DNA of 27,811 bases from JBMNGW01 sp050950025. GTDB lineage: Bacteria > Spirochaetota > Spirochaetia > Sphaerochaetales > Sphaerochaetaceae. The notes under the pieces were generated by a model. The model saw only the letters and a list, made by a program, of their open reading frames with translations, was not told the DNA's origin and did no database searches. Of this stretch, positions 6,708-15,094 are shown in pieces. The position numbers were made by a program, and so were the translations under genes. Location of the stretch: assembly GCA_050950025.1 (NCBI GenBank), contig JBMNGW010000006.1, positions 1-27,811 on the forward strand, written 5' to 3'. Position 1 is the first letter of the stretch, and each line of letters starts with the position of its first letter.

Positions 6708-7733
6708 TTGAAAGCGACTATCAAAGAGGTCGCCCAGCTTGCTGGGGTCTCAGTAGCTACAGTCTCATATGTCCTAAACGGCACAAAGCGAGTCTATCCC
6801 GAAACGAAAAAGCGGGTCCTTGATGCGGTGCAAAAGCTGAATTATCAAATCAATCCTCTGGCACGCAACTTTAGAAAAGGAGAATCAAAGCTCGTCGGCT
6901 TTGTTGTTTGCGATTTGGCCAACTACTTTTTCCAAGACATTGCTTTGGGATTGGAAAAAAGGCTTTCCCGTTACGGCTATCGTCCCATTCTCATCGACTC
7001 TAAAGAGAGCAAGTCGATTGAGATGGAAAACGTGCAAAATATGCTGGCCAGTTCAATCGATGCTTTGGTGATTGCTCCAAGTACCGAAGACTGCTCCTAT
7101 TTAAGTTTAATGCTGGCCAACCACCCAATTCCGGTGGTCTTTGTCGATCGCAAACCAACTGGGTTTACCAGCGACATCGTCCTTTCTTCCAACAGGCAGG
7201 GAGGCTATGCAGCTGTCAAACATCTGATAGACAAAGGACACACGAAGATTGCTTTCATCGGCTCCCGCTTTGATTCAACGATGATTGAACGTGCCGATGG
7301 GTATCGTCAGGCTTTGATGGAGGCCAGCCTTCCGATCAATGCCAATTTCATCCGGTATGGTGAAAGCATGTCCCTTAGTAAGAGCGAGTTGCGTCATGGT
7401 TCGATTTACCACCATACATTGGATTTAATAACCAACCACGATGTCACGGCTTTGTTTGTGGGCAACAACTTGGCTACTGTCGGCTCGTTTGGTTGTTTGA
7501 TGGAACAGAAGGTCAATGTTCCAGCCGATATAGCTTTCATCACTTTTGATGATTCATTTTGGTTGACGATGACAACTCCCGCCCTTTCGGCCATTGCACA
7601 AAACCCGGAGCTCATCGGTGATACAGCCGGGAAAATGATTTACGAACGTATTAAAGATGCGCGCAATAATGTTCAAAGAGAACCACAAATGGTTCGCATC
7701 GATACGCAACTTATTGTACGCACCTCCAGTTAA
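6708..7733 (+). CDS. LacI/GalR family transcriptional regulator
   Basis: A 341-aa repressor-type protein. Residues 2-25 are the LacI helix-turn-helix and hinge start (TIKEVAQLAGVSVATVSYVLNG), followed by a periplasmic-binding-protein-like effector domain from about residue 60 (LVGFVVCDLANYFFQDIALGLEKRL, then IDALVIAPS, VVFVDRK, DIAFITFDDSFW). Translation starts at TTG 6708, supported by AAGGGGGAG six bases upstream; the only in-frame upstream ATG (6675) meets a stop at once. It leads the polyol operon and very likely controls it in response to a polyol or ketose. Operator candidates at 6513 and 6678 suggest that it also controls itself. Confidence 0.93.
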   Translation: MKATIKEVAQLAGVSVATVSYVLNGTKRVYPETKKRVLDAVQKLNYQINPLARNFRKGESKLVGFVVCDLANYFFQDIALGLEKRLSRYGYRPILIDSKESKSIEMENVQNMLASSIDALVIAPSTEDCSYLSLMLANHPIPVVFVDRKPTGFTSDIVLSSNRQGGYAAVKHLIDKGHTKIAFIGSRFDSTMIERADGYRQALMEASLPINANFIRYGESMSLSKSELRHGSIYHHTLDLITNHDVTALFVGNNLATVGSFGCLMEQKVNVPADIAFITFDDSFWLTMTTPALSAIAQNPELIGDTAGKMIYERIKDARNNVQREPQMVRIDTQLIVRTSS

Positions 7734-7777
7734 GAAATATACGACCCGTATGGGTTGTCGAAAATAAGGAGGAACAT

Positions 7778-9142
7778 ATGAAAAGGAAAAAGTTTGTTCT
7801 GATCCTGATGATCGCTTTGTTAGCGATGGGGACAAGTCTCTTTGCCGGAGGTGGAAAAGAGGCCGGCGGACCGGTAACTGTCAACATTGCGCTTGCTAAC
7901 AACCCGATCTCGCAGGCCATGGCGAAACTAGTACAAACAAGTTACAGGGCAGATGGGGTTGTAGTCAATGTCTCTGTGTTGCCCGAAAACGACTTACGCC
8001 AACGACTTACCACCGAAGCATCCACGGGGGGAACCACGTACGACATTTTCTACATCGGCCCCTATGAAGCTCAAACGTGGGCACGTAATGGCTGGCTGGA
8101 AAATCTGGATCCTTACTTTGCCAAGCTTTCCGCCGAAAAGGCAGCTTGGTATGACAAAGGCGACCTGATTAAAGGAATGGCCGACTCTTTGGCTCTTGAT
8201 GGAGTCCAATATGGACTGCCCTTCTACGGCGAAAGTTCTTTCATCATGTACAACAAAGAACTCTTTGCTCAAAAAGGACTGGTTATGCCCGATGAGCCGA
8301 CGTGGGACGAAATTTACGAATTAGCCAAGAAAATCCATGATCCTTCCAAAGGCATCGTTGGTATGACGATGAGAGGAACCCCCGGATGGGGTATGAGCGG
8401 AGCTCCTTTTGTGACAATGGTCAACGCTTATGGCGGACGCTTCTTCGACATGGATTGGAATGCCACCGTAGATACTCCCGAACAACGTGGTGCTTGGGCC
8501 ATGTACAAAAAAATCCTGCGCGAAGCGGGACAGGCCGACATTCTGGCTTACACCTACAACGAGTGTATTGCATTGATGGCAAGCGGCAATTGCGGCATCT
8601 ACTACGATGCTACCTCAATTGCTCCTCCGCTTGAGGCAGACGACTCTAAAGTACAGGGTAAACTCGGTTATGTTATGGCTCCTCACCAAAAGCTGAGAAA
8701 AAACACCGCTTGGCTGTGGAACTGGTCCATGGGAATCAACCCCAAGACTACCGCTGCCAAAAAGCAGGCTGCTTTTGATTTCATGCTGTGGGCAACAAGC
8801 AAAGATTATGTGAAGATGTCACTCGATTTGGATCCCACCGGAGCAAGTACTCCTCCGGCATCCCGCTATTCGACATACGATCTTGCAGTCTATGCTAAGG
8901 CTCCGTATGCCCCCATGACGCTTAAGACGCTTGAAGGGATGGATTTCACCAAACCGACACTCGATCCGGTTCCTTATGTGGGACTGCAGTACATCGCAAT
9001 TCCTGAATTTGCCGATGCCGGAACCAAAATGACCGAATATCTTGCTGACTACGTAGTTGACAAGATTTCGCTGGACGAAGCTATCAGAAGAACACAAGAA
9101 GTGTTTGACAAGGTGGCCATCGACGGAAACTACCGCAAGTAG
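7778..9142 (+). CDS. Polyol ABC transporter substrate-binding protein
   Basis: A 454-aa secreted solute-binding protein (family 1, CUT1 type). Residues 1-23 form a signal peptide (KRKK, hydrophobic core, SLFA) before GGGKEAGG; no lipobox Cys is present. The body carries segments I recognise from sorbitol/mannitol-binding proteins (SmoE/MtlE type): YGLPFYGESSFIMYNKELF, PTWDEI, GTPGWGMSGAPFV, YGGRFFDMDWN, then NECIALMASGNCGIYYDAT and LWNWSMGINP. The start has AAGGAGG. A small hairpin (7742-7757, CGACCC with GGGTTG) lies in the 44-bp gap after the regulator. It should deliver a sugar alcohol to the two permeases encoded next; which polyol is inferred from the catabolic genes, with xylitol or a similar pentitol most likely. 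Confidence 0.9.
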   Translation: MKRKKFVLILMIALLAMGTSLFAGGGKEAGGPVTVNIALANNPISQAMAKLVQTSYRADGVVVNVSVLPENDLRQRLTTEASTGGTTYDIFYIGPYEAQTWARNGWLENLDPYFAKLSAEKAAWYDKGDLIKGMADSLALDGVQYGLPFYGESSFIMYNKELFAQKGLVMPDEPTWDEIYELAKKIHDPSKGIVGMTMRGTPGWGMSGAPFVTMVNAYGGRFFDMDWNATVDTPEQRGAWAMYKKILREAGQADILAYTYNECIALMASGNCGIYYDATSIAPPLEADDSKVQGKLGYVMAPHQKLRKNTAWLWNWSMGINPKTTAAKKQAAFDFMLWATSKDYVKMSLDLDPTGASTPPASRYSTYDLAVYAKAPYAPMTLKTLEGMDFTKPTLDPVPYVGLQYIAIPEFADAGTKMTEYLADYVVDKISLDEAIRRTQEVFDKVAIDGNYRK

Positions 9143-9160
9143 TTTATTCTTTTACGAACT

Positions 9161-9192
9161 GCATCAGAAGTTCTTTCGGGAGCTTCTGATGC
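9161..9192 (+). terminator. Intra-operon stem-loop after the binding-protein gene
   Basis: GCATCAGAAG (9161-9170) pairs perfectly with CTTCTGATGC (9183-9192) around a 12-base loop, followed by only TTTACC. It lies between the binding-protein and permease genes. Such hairpins commonly protect the upstream message or cause partial termination, so that binding protein is made in excess. Confidence 0.65.
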
Positions 9193-9213
9193 TTTACCAA
9201 GTGAAAAGGCCTT

Positions 9214-10104
9214 ATGAAAACACGAACATACGATTATCGGTTTCTGCTGCCGGCAGTCATTGTGGTGGCAATTATGACCCAGCTTCCGTTTTTGCTGACC
9301 ATCATCTACTCCTTTTTGCGCTGGAACCTCTCCCGCCCCGACATTCCTCGCACCTTTGCGGGGTTCAACAACTACCTCTACTTCTTGAAAATCGAGTCGT
9401 TGGAGCACCTGCCTGAGTTTTACAGCATTCTCTGGCAAACAATCCTCATTACAGGCATCACTTTGTTAGCCTGCTCTATTGGGGGCTTTTTGCTGGCTTT
9501 GCTGCTCGATCATGACATTCCCGGAGTTAATATCGCCCGTACCTTGATGCTAGGCCCCTTCTTTGTCATGTCGACTGCCAGTGGAGTTATCTGGAAAACA
9601 ACCATTTTCAATACAACGTTCGGCTGGTATGGGGTCATCATGAAGGCTTTGGGATTCACTCCGGTCGATTTAGTAAGCTACCATCCGCTGGGAGTCATCA
9701 TTGTCTTATTCACCTGGCAATGGATGCCCTTTTTCATCCTTGTATTGCTGGCAGGATTGCAAGGGATCCCTCAAGACCTTATCGATAGCATGCGCATCGA
9801 TGGGGTGAGCTGGCTGCAAGGGATTTTCAAAATTAAGCTCCCGTTGATTATGAACCACATGCGGGTGGTCATTATGCTCGGTTTAGTCTTCTTAATCAAA
9901 GAATTTGGCTTAATATTAGTCACCACTGCCGGAGGGCCCGGAACACGCTCCTACACACTGCCATATGCGGTCTACATGCAAGTCTTCAGTGCCAACAACG
10001 TAGGACGAGCCGGAGCATTGGCAACCATGACAGTTATTTTGACCCTGATACTGGTCAACCTCATCTACCGCTCGATAGTCAAGCGCAGTGCCCATTACGC
10101 CTAA
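9214..10104 (+). CDS. Polyol/sugar ABC transporter permease (MalF type)
   Basis: A 296-aa inner-membrane permease with about six hydrophobic helices; the first covers residues about 8-30 (FLLPAVIVVAIMTQLPFLL). The cytoplasmic EAA loop that contacts the ATPase is seen as DSMRIDGVSWLQGIFKIKLP at about residues 191-210. It is preceded by a hairpin and by AAAAGG as ribosome site, and followed 11 bp later by the second permease. It pairs with that protein in a CUT1-type importer for the same polyol. Confidence 0.92.
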   Translation: MKTRTYDYRFLLPAVIVVAIMTQLPFLLTIIYSFLRWNLSRPDIPRTFAGFNNYLYFLKIESLEHLPEFYSILWQTILITGITLLACSIGGFLLALLLDHDIPGVNIARTLMLGPFFVMSTASGVIWKTTIFNTTFGWYGVIMKALGFTPVDLVSYHPLGVIIVLFTWQWMPFFILVLLAGLQGIPQDLIDSMRIDGVSWLQGIFKIKLPLIMNHMRVVIMLGLVFLIKEFGLILVTTAGGPGTRSYTLPYAVYMQVFSANNVGRAGALATMTVILTLILVNLIYRSIVKRSAHYA

Positions 10105-10115
10105 AGGAGGCCCCC

Positions 10116-10982
10116 ATGTCAAATCATGAAATTAAAAAAATTAGAGCCTCAATGAGGCGCAAGCAATTAGGGAAAAAATCACTGATGACCATTGCCATCT
10201 ATTTGATTGCCATTCTCTATTTCTTTCCCATTCTTTACATGTTTCTTTCGGGCTTTAAAACTGAGCAACAGGCAGTGATGCCTTCCATATTTTTCAAACC
10301 AACCTTAGATACCTACAAGAAAGTTCTCAGCGATCCCACCATGTACCAGTATCTGCGCAACTCAATTTTGCAAGTCGTCGTGGGAGCAGGAGTCAGTTTA
10401 GCCTTAGGTATTCCGGCGGCTTTTTCCCTTGTCTTTGGCAAATTGAAAAAGGCCGACTCCAAAGGCAAATATTATCTGTGGTTCATCACTACCATTTTAT
10501 TACCACCGGTAGCCGTCTTGATTCCCCTGTTTACCCTTTATCAAAAGTTAAGACTGATTAACACCCCCTTTGGGGTAATGTTTGCTTACATAGGGTTCCA
10601 CATTCCCATTGTGGTATGGATGGTCCACTCTTTTTTCAGCGACCTGCCGATTGAAATTTTTGAAGCTGCCGAAATAGACGGTTGTACTAAGCGCCAACAG
10701 TTAACTAAAATTGCCATCCCATTGGCTCGTACCGGTATTATAAGTGCCGGCTTGTTAGTTGTTGTCTTTATTTGGAACGAGTTTTTCTTGGGCTTCAACC
10801 TCACAGGCAATCCCACCGCAACACTGCCGGTCTACATGTCCCGCTTCAGAGAGCAGCAGGGAATGTTTGTCGCCCAGTTGTCGGCCTCTTCCACCATTGC
10901 CGTCCTGCCGGCCATAATTTTGGGCTGGATGACACAAAAAGCCTTGGTCAAGGGGTTAACATTGGGAGCTGTAAAGGGATGA
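10116..10982 (+). CDS. Polyol/sugar ABC transporter permease (MalG type)
   Basis: A 288-aa inner-membrane permease. After a basic N-terminus (residues 1-22), helices begin at about 23 (LMTIAIYLIAILYFFPILYM). The EAA loop is clear: EAAEIDGCTKRQQLTKIAIPLA at about residues 183-204. A strong AAAGGAGG precedes the ATG. Its stop overlaps the start of the kinase gene by ATGA. No ATP-binding subunit follows, so the importer must borrow an ATPase encoded elsewhere. Confidence 0.92.
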   Translation: MSNHEIKKIRASMRRKQLGKKSLMTIAIYLIAILYFFPILYMFLSGFKTEQQAVMPSIFFKPTLDTYKKVLSDPTMYQYLRNSILQVVVGAGVSLALGIPAAFSLVFGKLKKADSKGKYYLWFITTILLPPVAVLIPLFTLYQKLRLINTPFGVMFAYIGFHIPIVVWMVHSFFSDLPIEIFEAAEIDGCTKRQQLTKIAIPLARTGIISAGLLVVVFIWNEFFLGFNLTGNPTATLPVYMSRFREQQGMFVAQLSASSTIAVLPAIILGWMTQKALVKGLTLGAVKG

Positions 10983-12484
10983 GACCACTACTGCTGGTCA
11001 TTGATGCCGGCACCACAAGTGTGAAAGCAGCCGCCTTTGATGAAGGGGGCGTGCTAGTGGCTTCAGATTCTTTCCCCTATCCCACCCATACTCCCCATAG
11101 TGGGTGGGCTCAGCAGGACCCTTATGATTACTGGCATGCAGCCATAAAAGCGACTAAGAACGTTGTTTCAACTGTAAAGGCGAATGATATTGTGGCCATC
11201 GGATTATGTGCCCATATGAACGGCTCACTGGTTGTCGATAAAACAGGAGAGCCAGTTTATCCTCATATCATCCACAGCGATATTCGCAGCACTAAAGAGT
11301 GTCAAACCCTCCAAAAGATCTGGGGTAAAGAAGAGATTTACAAAAGAACGGGCAACCCTATTGCCGTCCACCTCTCTTTGCCCAAACTGCTGTGGCTTAA
11401 AAATAATCACCCCCCCTTGTTTGAAGGGGGAGCTTGGTTCTTAAATGCCAAAGACTGGCTTCGCTTTAAATTGACAAATAATCTGGGTGCCACCGATTAT
11501 TCGGATGCCTCGCTTACCGGCTTGTTTAATCAACAAAAAAAGGATTGGGACAGCGAAATAGCCTCTACGTTGGGTATCCCTCTTTCCATGCTCCCTAGCA
11601 TCCATCGCGGAACAGAAATTGGAGGAAAACTGAGCCCCGAAGCTGCACAATTGCTGGGCCTACCTTCTGGTATTCCTGTTTGCTACGGATCGGGGGATGC
11701 CTCTTGTGCCACCCGAGGTGCCTTAGTAGCCTCTTTTTCTCATGCTTATGCGGCAGTTGGCTCAAGTGCCTGGGTCTCGGTGCTCACCGATCATATAACT
11801 GAAGACCCCGAGATGCGGATGCAACACTTCTACGATATCGAAGGAGAACTGATTAACGTCTGTGGGACTGTTCAAAGTGCCGGCAGTGCCCTTGATTGGG
11901 CAGCTGAATTATTGGCTCCCGATTTAAGCTTTGAACAGATAGAAAAAATGGCAGCAACCCTTGGTGATGCGCCCTCCCCGGTTTTATTTCTTCCTTACCT
12001 TAGCGGAGAGCGAACCCCTTGGTGGGATGCTTTTGCCAGGGGAGCTTTTGTGGGCTTAAGTGCCAACACAGATGCAGCGACTTTATTGCGCTCGGTGTAT
12101 GATGGCATCGCTTTTGCCCTCAAACAGTGTGTAAAGGTATATAGCCACCTATCCATTTCGGTAAAGCAGTTTTCCCTGCTGGGGGGAACGCTTAGGGGAA
12201 ATCTTCTGGCTTCTATTATTGCCCAATGCTTGAACATGCGCACGGCAATCCACCCTTGGCCAACTCATGCCACTGCCCTCGGAGCGGCCTTTGGTTCTGC
12301 TGTGGCGGTAGGATTGTTTCCGAATGTAGAAAAGGCCATCCAACAGGTAAACACAACCATGCAGCTAATTGAACCTGATAAGAACACCGTCGCTTCCTAC
12401 GAAAAACAGTATCAACTGTACACTCAATTATATCCATCATTGCAACATATATTCCGAGGTGAACATGAAAGCATTAGTCATTGA
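10979..12484 (+). CDS. xylB: FGGY-family carbohydrate kinase, xylulokinase-like
   Basis: A 501-aa cytoplasmic kinase, the usual length for xylulokinases. The N-terminal ATP-binding motif LLVIDAGTTSVKAAAFD is at residues 4-20; GLCAHMNGSLVVD follows at about 78-90, and the second FGGY region includes CYGSGDASCATRGALV at about 236-251 and GSSAWVSV. The C-terminal half has LPYLSGERTPWWD and LLGGTLRGNLLASI. The open frame extends further upstream inside the permease gene, but the ATG at 10979 overlapping the permease stop is the natural start and gives the normal N-terminus. It should phosphorylate the ketose made by the dehydrogenases; D-xylulose is the favoured substrate because a xylitol dehydrogenase-like gene lies in the same operon. 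Confidence 0.88.
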   Translation: MRPLLLVIDAGTTSVKAAAFDEGGVLVASDSFPYPTHTPHSGWAQQDPYDYWHAAIKATKNVVSTVKANDIVAIGLCAHMNGSLVVDKTGEPVYPHIIHSDIRSTKECQTLQKIWGKEEIYKRTGNPIAVHLSLPKLLWLKNNHPPLFEGGAWFLNAKDWLRFKLTNNLGATDYSDASLTGLFNQQKKDWDSEIASTLGIPLSMLPSIHRGTEIGGKLSPEAAQLLGLPSGIPVCYGSGDASCATRGALVASFSHAYAAVGSSAWVSVLTDHITEDPEMRMQHFYDIEGELINVCGTVQSAGSALDWAAELLAPDLSFEQIEKMAATLGDAPSPVLFLPYLSGERTPWWDAFARGAFVGLSANTDAATLLRSVYDGIAFALKQCVKVYSHLSISVKQFSLLGGTLRGNLLASIIAQCLNMRTAIHPWPTHATALGAAFGSAVAVGLFPNVEKAIQQVNTTMQLIEPDKNTVASYEKQYQLYTQLYPSLQHIFRGEHESISH

Positions 12485-13454
12485 AAAACCGCATCAAGCG
12501 GTAGTTAAAGAGGTACCCATTCCCACTCTTAAAGAGGATGAAGTACTAATTAAAGTCGACAGCTGCGGAGTCTGCGGTACCGACATTCATATCTATCGGG
12601 GAGACTATTTGGGAACGTATCCTGTTATTCCCGGTCATGAATTTGCCGGAGTGGTAGAAAAAGTAGGCTCGGCTGTTACCCGTTTTAAGGTTTCAGATCG
12701 GGTGGCTGTTGAACCGAATATCAGCTGCGACAACTGTAGTGCTTGTTTAAGCAATCGGCAAAACTTTTGCGAAAACTGGAGCGGAGTGGGAGTTACACGA
12801 CCGGGAGGGATGGCCGAATATGTGGCGGCTCCCGAAAAAGCTGTTTTTAGTATCGGATCATTGCCCATGGAAGAGGGAGCTTTTGTTGAACCGCTTTCCT
12901 GTGTCCTCCACGGAGTGCAAAAAACCCATTTTGCTTTGGCCGACCATGTGTTGATTTTAGGATCGGGTCCTATCGGGATGCTTTTAGCACAAGTCATTAA
13001 AAACCAAGGCTCTGCCAACATCACCCAACTTGATCGCAATGAAGCCCGCTTACAGGCTGCCTTGTCGTTGGGAGTCGATACTGTTGAAACGTCGTTGGAC
13101 AATCTGCCACTTGATTATTTTGATGTGGTGGTGGATGCCTCCGGGGCAACGTTTTTAATGGAAGAGAGCCTGAAATATGTGCGTAAGGGGGGCTCTGTTT
13201 TATTGTTCGGCGTTCCCCACAAAGAGGCCCTTCTTAGCCTTCCGGCCTTCACTATTTTTGAAAAGGGGCTGACCCTCCTTTCCAGCTACACTTCGGTGCG
13301 CAACTCAATTCAGGCAGTACGCCTTTTGCAGAATAAAAAAATAGAGGTCAGTTCGCTTATCTCTCACCGCCTGCCACTGACAGAGTTTGCCAAAGCAATC
13401 GAAATATTGGAAAGCGGCAGTGATAATGTGTTGAAAGTTATGATGGTTCCCTGA
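12465..13454 (+). CDS. Zinc-dependent medium-chain polyol dehydrogenase
   Basis: A 329-aa NAD(P)-dependent dehydrogenase of the sorbitol/threonine dehydrogenase group. Catalytic zinc ligands are Cys37 (SCGVCGTDIH), His58 and Glu59 (GHEFAG). The structural zinc site is complete: Cys88, Cys91, Cys94, Cys102. VEPLSCVLHG and the Rossmann motif LILGSGPIGMLLAQ follow at about residues 151-180, with an Asp after the second strand. The ATG at 12465 has GAGGTG upstream and overlaps the kinase gene by 20 bp; the open frame extends further upstream only inside the kinase. It likely oxidises a sugar alcohol at a secondary hydroxyl; D-arabinitol, sorbitol or xylitol are all possible. Confidence 0.87.
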   Translation: MKALVIEKPHQAVVKEVPIPTLKEDEVLIKVDSCGVCGTDIHIYRGDYLGTYPVIPGHEFAGVVEKVGSAVTRFKVSDRVAVEPNISCDNCSACLSNRQNFCENWSGVGVTRPGGMAEYVAAPEKAVFSIGSLPMEEGAFVEPLSCVLHGVQKTHFALADHVLILGSGPIGMLLAQVIKNQGSANITQLDRNEARLQAALSLGVDTVETSLDNLPLDYFDVVVDASGATFLMEESLKYVRKGGSVLLFGVPHKEALLSLPAFTIFEKGLTLLSSYTSVRNSIQAVRLLQNKKIEVSSLISHRLPLTEFAKAIEILESGSDNVLKVMMVP

Positions 13455-13473
13455 CCACCAGTAGGAGAAAAGT

Positions 13474-14247
13474 ATGGGACAATTTGAAGGCAAAACAATT
13501 TTAATTACCGGAGGAGCAGGCGACATTGGCTTGGCTACGGCCAAACGGTTTGCCATAGAAGGGGCCTCTATTGCTTTGGTCGATATTAAATCGATGGAAA
13601 GCTCTTTGGCCGTCTTGGGAAAACATGCCAAAGCCTATGAGTGTGATGTAACCGATTACCAGCAAGTAGAGCAGATGGTCAGCTCAGTTGTAAAGGATTT
13701 TGGCAAAATTGACATGCTGTTTAACAATGCCGGAATCCAAGGGGAGTTTGCGATGCTCCATACCTACCCCGTCGAAGACTTTCACCGCGTCATTCAGATT
13801 AACCTTATCGGAGCTTTCCATGTCTTACGCTGTGTAAGTGCCCATATGGTAGAAACCGGCGGAGGGACCATTGTCAACACTGCCAGCATGGCGGGAGTCG
13901 ATGGGCCGGTGAATATGGCCGCTTATGGAGCATCTAAGTTTGCCATCATCGGTTTAACCCAAACAGCGGCCAAAGATTTGGCTCCGTTTGGCATTCGGGC
14001 CAATTCCATCTCTCCGGGGTTTATGGGACCGGGATTTATGTGGGACCGACAAATCGATTTACAGGCTGCCGTCGGTTCGCAGTACTACGACACTGATCGA
14101 GCGGTGGTTACCCAGCAAATGATTGGTGCTGTTCCTTTGCGTCGCTACGGTCTTATTGAGGAAATTCCGCCGGCAGTGGTGTTTCTTATGAGCAATGAAT
14201 CCTCCTATATCACGGGAGTGAACATTAAATTATCGGGTGGGATTTAA
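13474..14247 (+). CDS. Short-chain dehydrogenase, probable xylitol dehydrogenase
   Basis: A 257-aa classical SDR. The cofactor motif TGGAGDIG is at residues 12-19, Asp37 after the second strand favours NAD, NNAG is at 84-87, and the catalytic Ser138, Tyr151 and Lys155 are all present. The substrate region is distinctive: SPGFMGPGFMWDRQ followed by VGSQYYDTD and QQMIGAVPLRRYG. From memory this closely resembles the NAD-dependent xylitol dehydrogenase of Gluconobacter (xylitol to D-xylulose). With the xylulokinase-like gene upstream this gives a complete two-step route to xylulose 5-phosphate. A ribosome site TAGGAG precedes the ATG. No alignment was run. Confidence 0.85.
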   Translation: MGQFEGKTILITGGAGDIGLATAKRFAIEGASIALVDIKSMESSLAVLGKHAKAYECDVTDYQQVEQMVSSVVKDFGKIDMLFNNAGIQGEFAMLHTYPVEDFHRVIQINLIGAFHVLRCVSAHMVETGGGTIVNTASMAGVDGPVNMAAYGASKFAIIGLTQTAAKDLAPFGIRANSISPGFMGPGFMWDRQIDLQAAVGSQYYDTDRAVVTQQMIGAVPLRRYGLIEEIPPAVVFLMSNESSYITGVNIKLSGGI

Positions 14248-14258
14248 GAGGTAGAAGT

Positions 14259-15044
14259 ATGAAAACAATATTGGAGCGTTTCAGTTTGGAAGGGAGGACC
14301 GCTTTGGTTACCGGCGGCGCTCAGGGAATCGGCAAAGCCTTTTGTCTGGCACTGGCCCAAGCGAAAGCCAAAGTAGCTGTTGTCGATGTGAATCTACCGC
14401 TAGCCGAACAAACGGCTCAGGAAATTACTGCCCAAGGCTCTGAAGCAATGGCTTTAAAAGTCGATGTAACCAATCCTCAGCACGTCAAACAGATGGTAGC
14501 CACCATTGTTCAAAAATGGGGAAGCTTAACCATCGGAGTCAATAATGCCGGTATGGGAATGTGGAGCGATGCACTGAGTATGGAATTTGAGCAATGGCGT
14601 AAAGTTTTGGCACTTAATCTTGATGCGGTATTCCTCTGTGCCCAAGCCGAAGGGGTACAGATGAAAAACCAAGGCTATGGGAAAATTATCAACACAGCCA
14701 GCATGTCGGCCCATATCTCCAACACACCGCAAAACCAATGTGCTTACAACGCCTCCAAAGCAGGCGTCCTTCATTTAACCCGCAGTTTGGCTGCCGAATG
14801 GGCCCCTTTCAATATTTGTGTTAACAGCATCAGTCCCGGTTACACCAAAACAGCTTTAGTTGAAGACCTCTTAGTCACCCCCGAAGGGCAAAGCATGCTT
14901 CCTAAGTGGATGGAACGGGTACCGATGAATCGCATGGCCTTAGTTGAAGACTTACAAGGGGCTGTTGTCTATTTGGCAAGCGAAGCCTCCGATTATATGA
15001 GTGGCAATGATGTGCTGATTGACGGCGGTTATTGCGCTTGGTAA
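14259..15044 (+). CDS. Short-chain dehydrogenase, polyol/sorbose reductase type
   Basis: A 261-aa classical SDR. TGGAQGIG is at residues 18-25, Asp43 after the second strand, NNAG at 95-98, and the catalytic Ser148, Tyr163 and Lys167 are intact. The context INTASMSAHISNTPQNQCAYNASK and SPGYTKTAL resembles the fungal-like sorbose reductase/arabinitol dehydrogenase branch. It is only moderately similar to the SDR just upstream, so it is probably not a recent duplicate and may act on a different polyol or ketose. It is the last gene of the operon; the hairpin at 15058 follows. GAGGTAG upstream of the ATG serves as ribosome site. Confidence 0.85.
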   Translation: MKTILERFSLEGRTALVTGGAQGIGKAFCLALAQAKAKVAVVDVNLPLAEQTAQEITAQGSEAMALKVDVTNPQHVKQMVATIVQKWGSLTIGVNNAGMGMWSDALSMEFEQWRKVLALNLDAVFLCAQAEGVQMKNQGYGKIINTASMSAHISNTPQNQCAYNASKAGVLHLTRSLAAEWAPFNICVNSISPGYTKTALVEDLLVTPEGQSMLPKWMERVPMNRMALVEDLQGAVVYLASEASDYMSGNDVLIDGGYCAW

Positions 15045-15057
15045 CTATGAATACCAT

Positions 15058-15083
15058 GTTGGCTGCCTTTATTGGCAGCCAAC
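15058..15083. terminator. Bidirectional hairpin between convergent operons
   Basis: GTTGGCTGCC and GGCAGCCAAC form a perfect 10-bp stem with a 6-base loop (TTTATT). It sits between the 3' ends of the polyol operon and the ilv/leu operon. U-tracts are weak on both sides, so termination strength is uncertain, but the position fits a shared terminator. Confidence 0.75.
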
Positions 15084-15094
15084 GTCTTAATCTG

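Noticed and set aside
6638..6823. Open frame across the regulator promoter
   Set aside because: It begins within the -35 box and overlaps the LacI-type gene out of frame; the helix-turn-helix frame is clearly the real one.
10772..10978. Upstream extension of the kinase gene
   Set aside because: The frame is open, but the extension overlaps the permease; kinase homology begins exactly at the ATG at 10979, which overlaps the permease stop.
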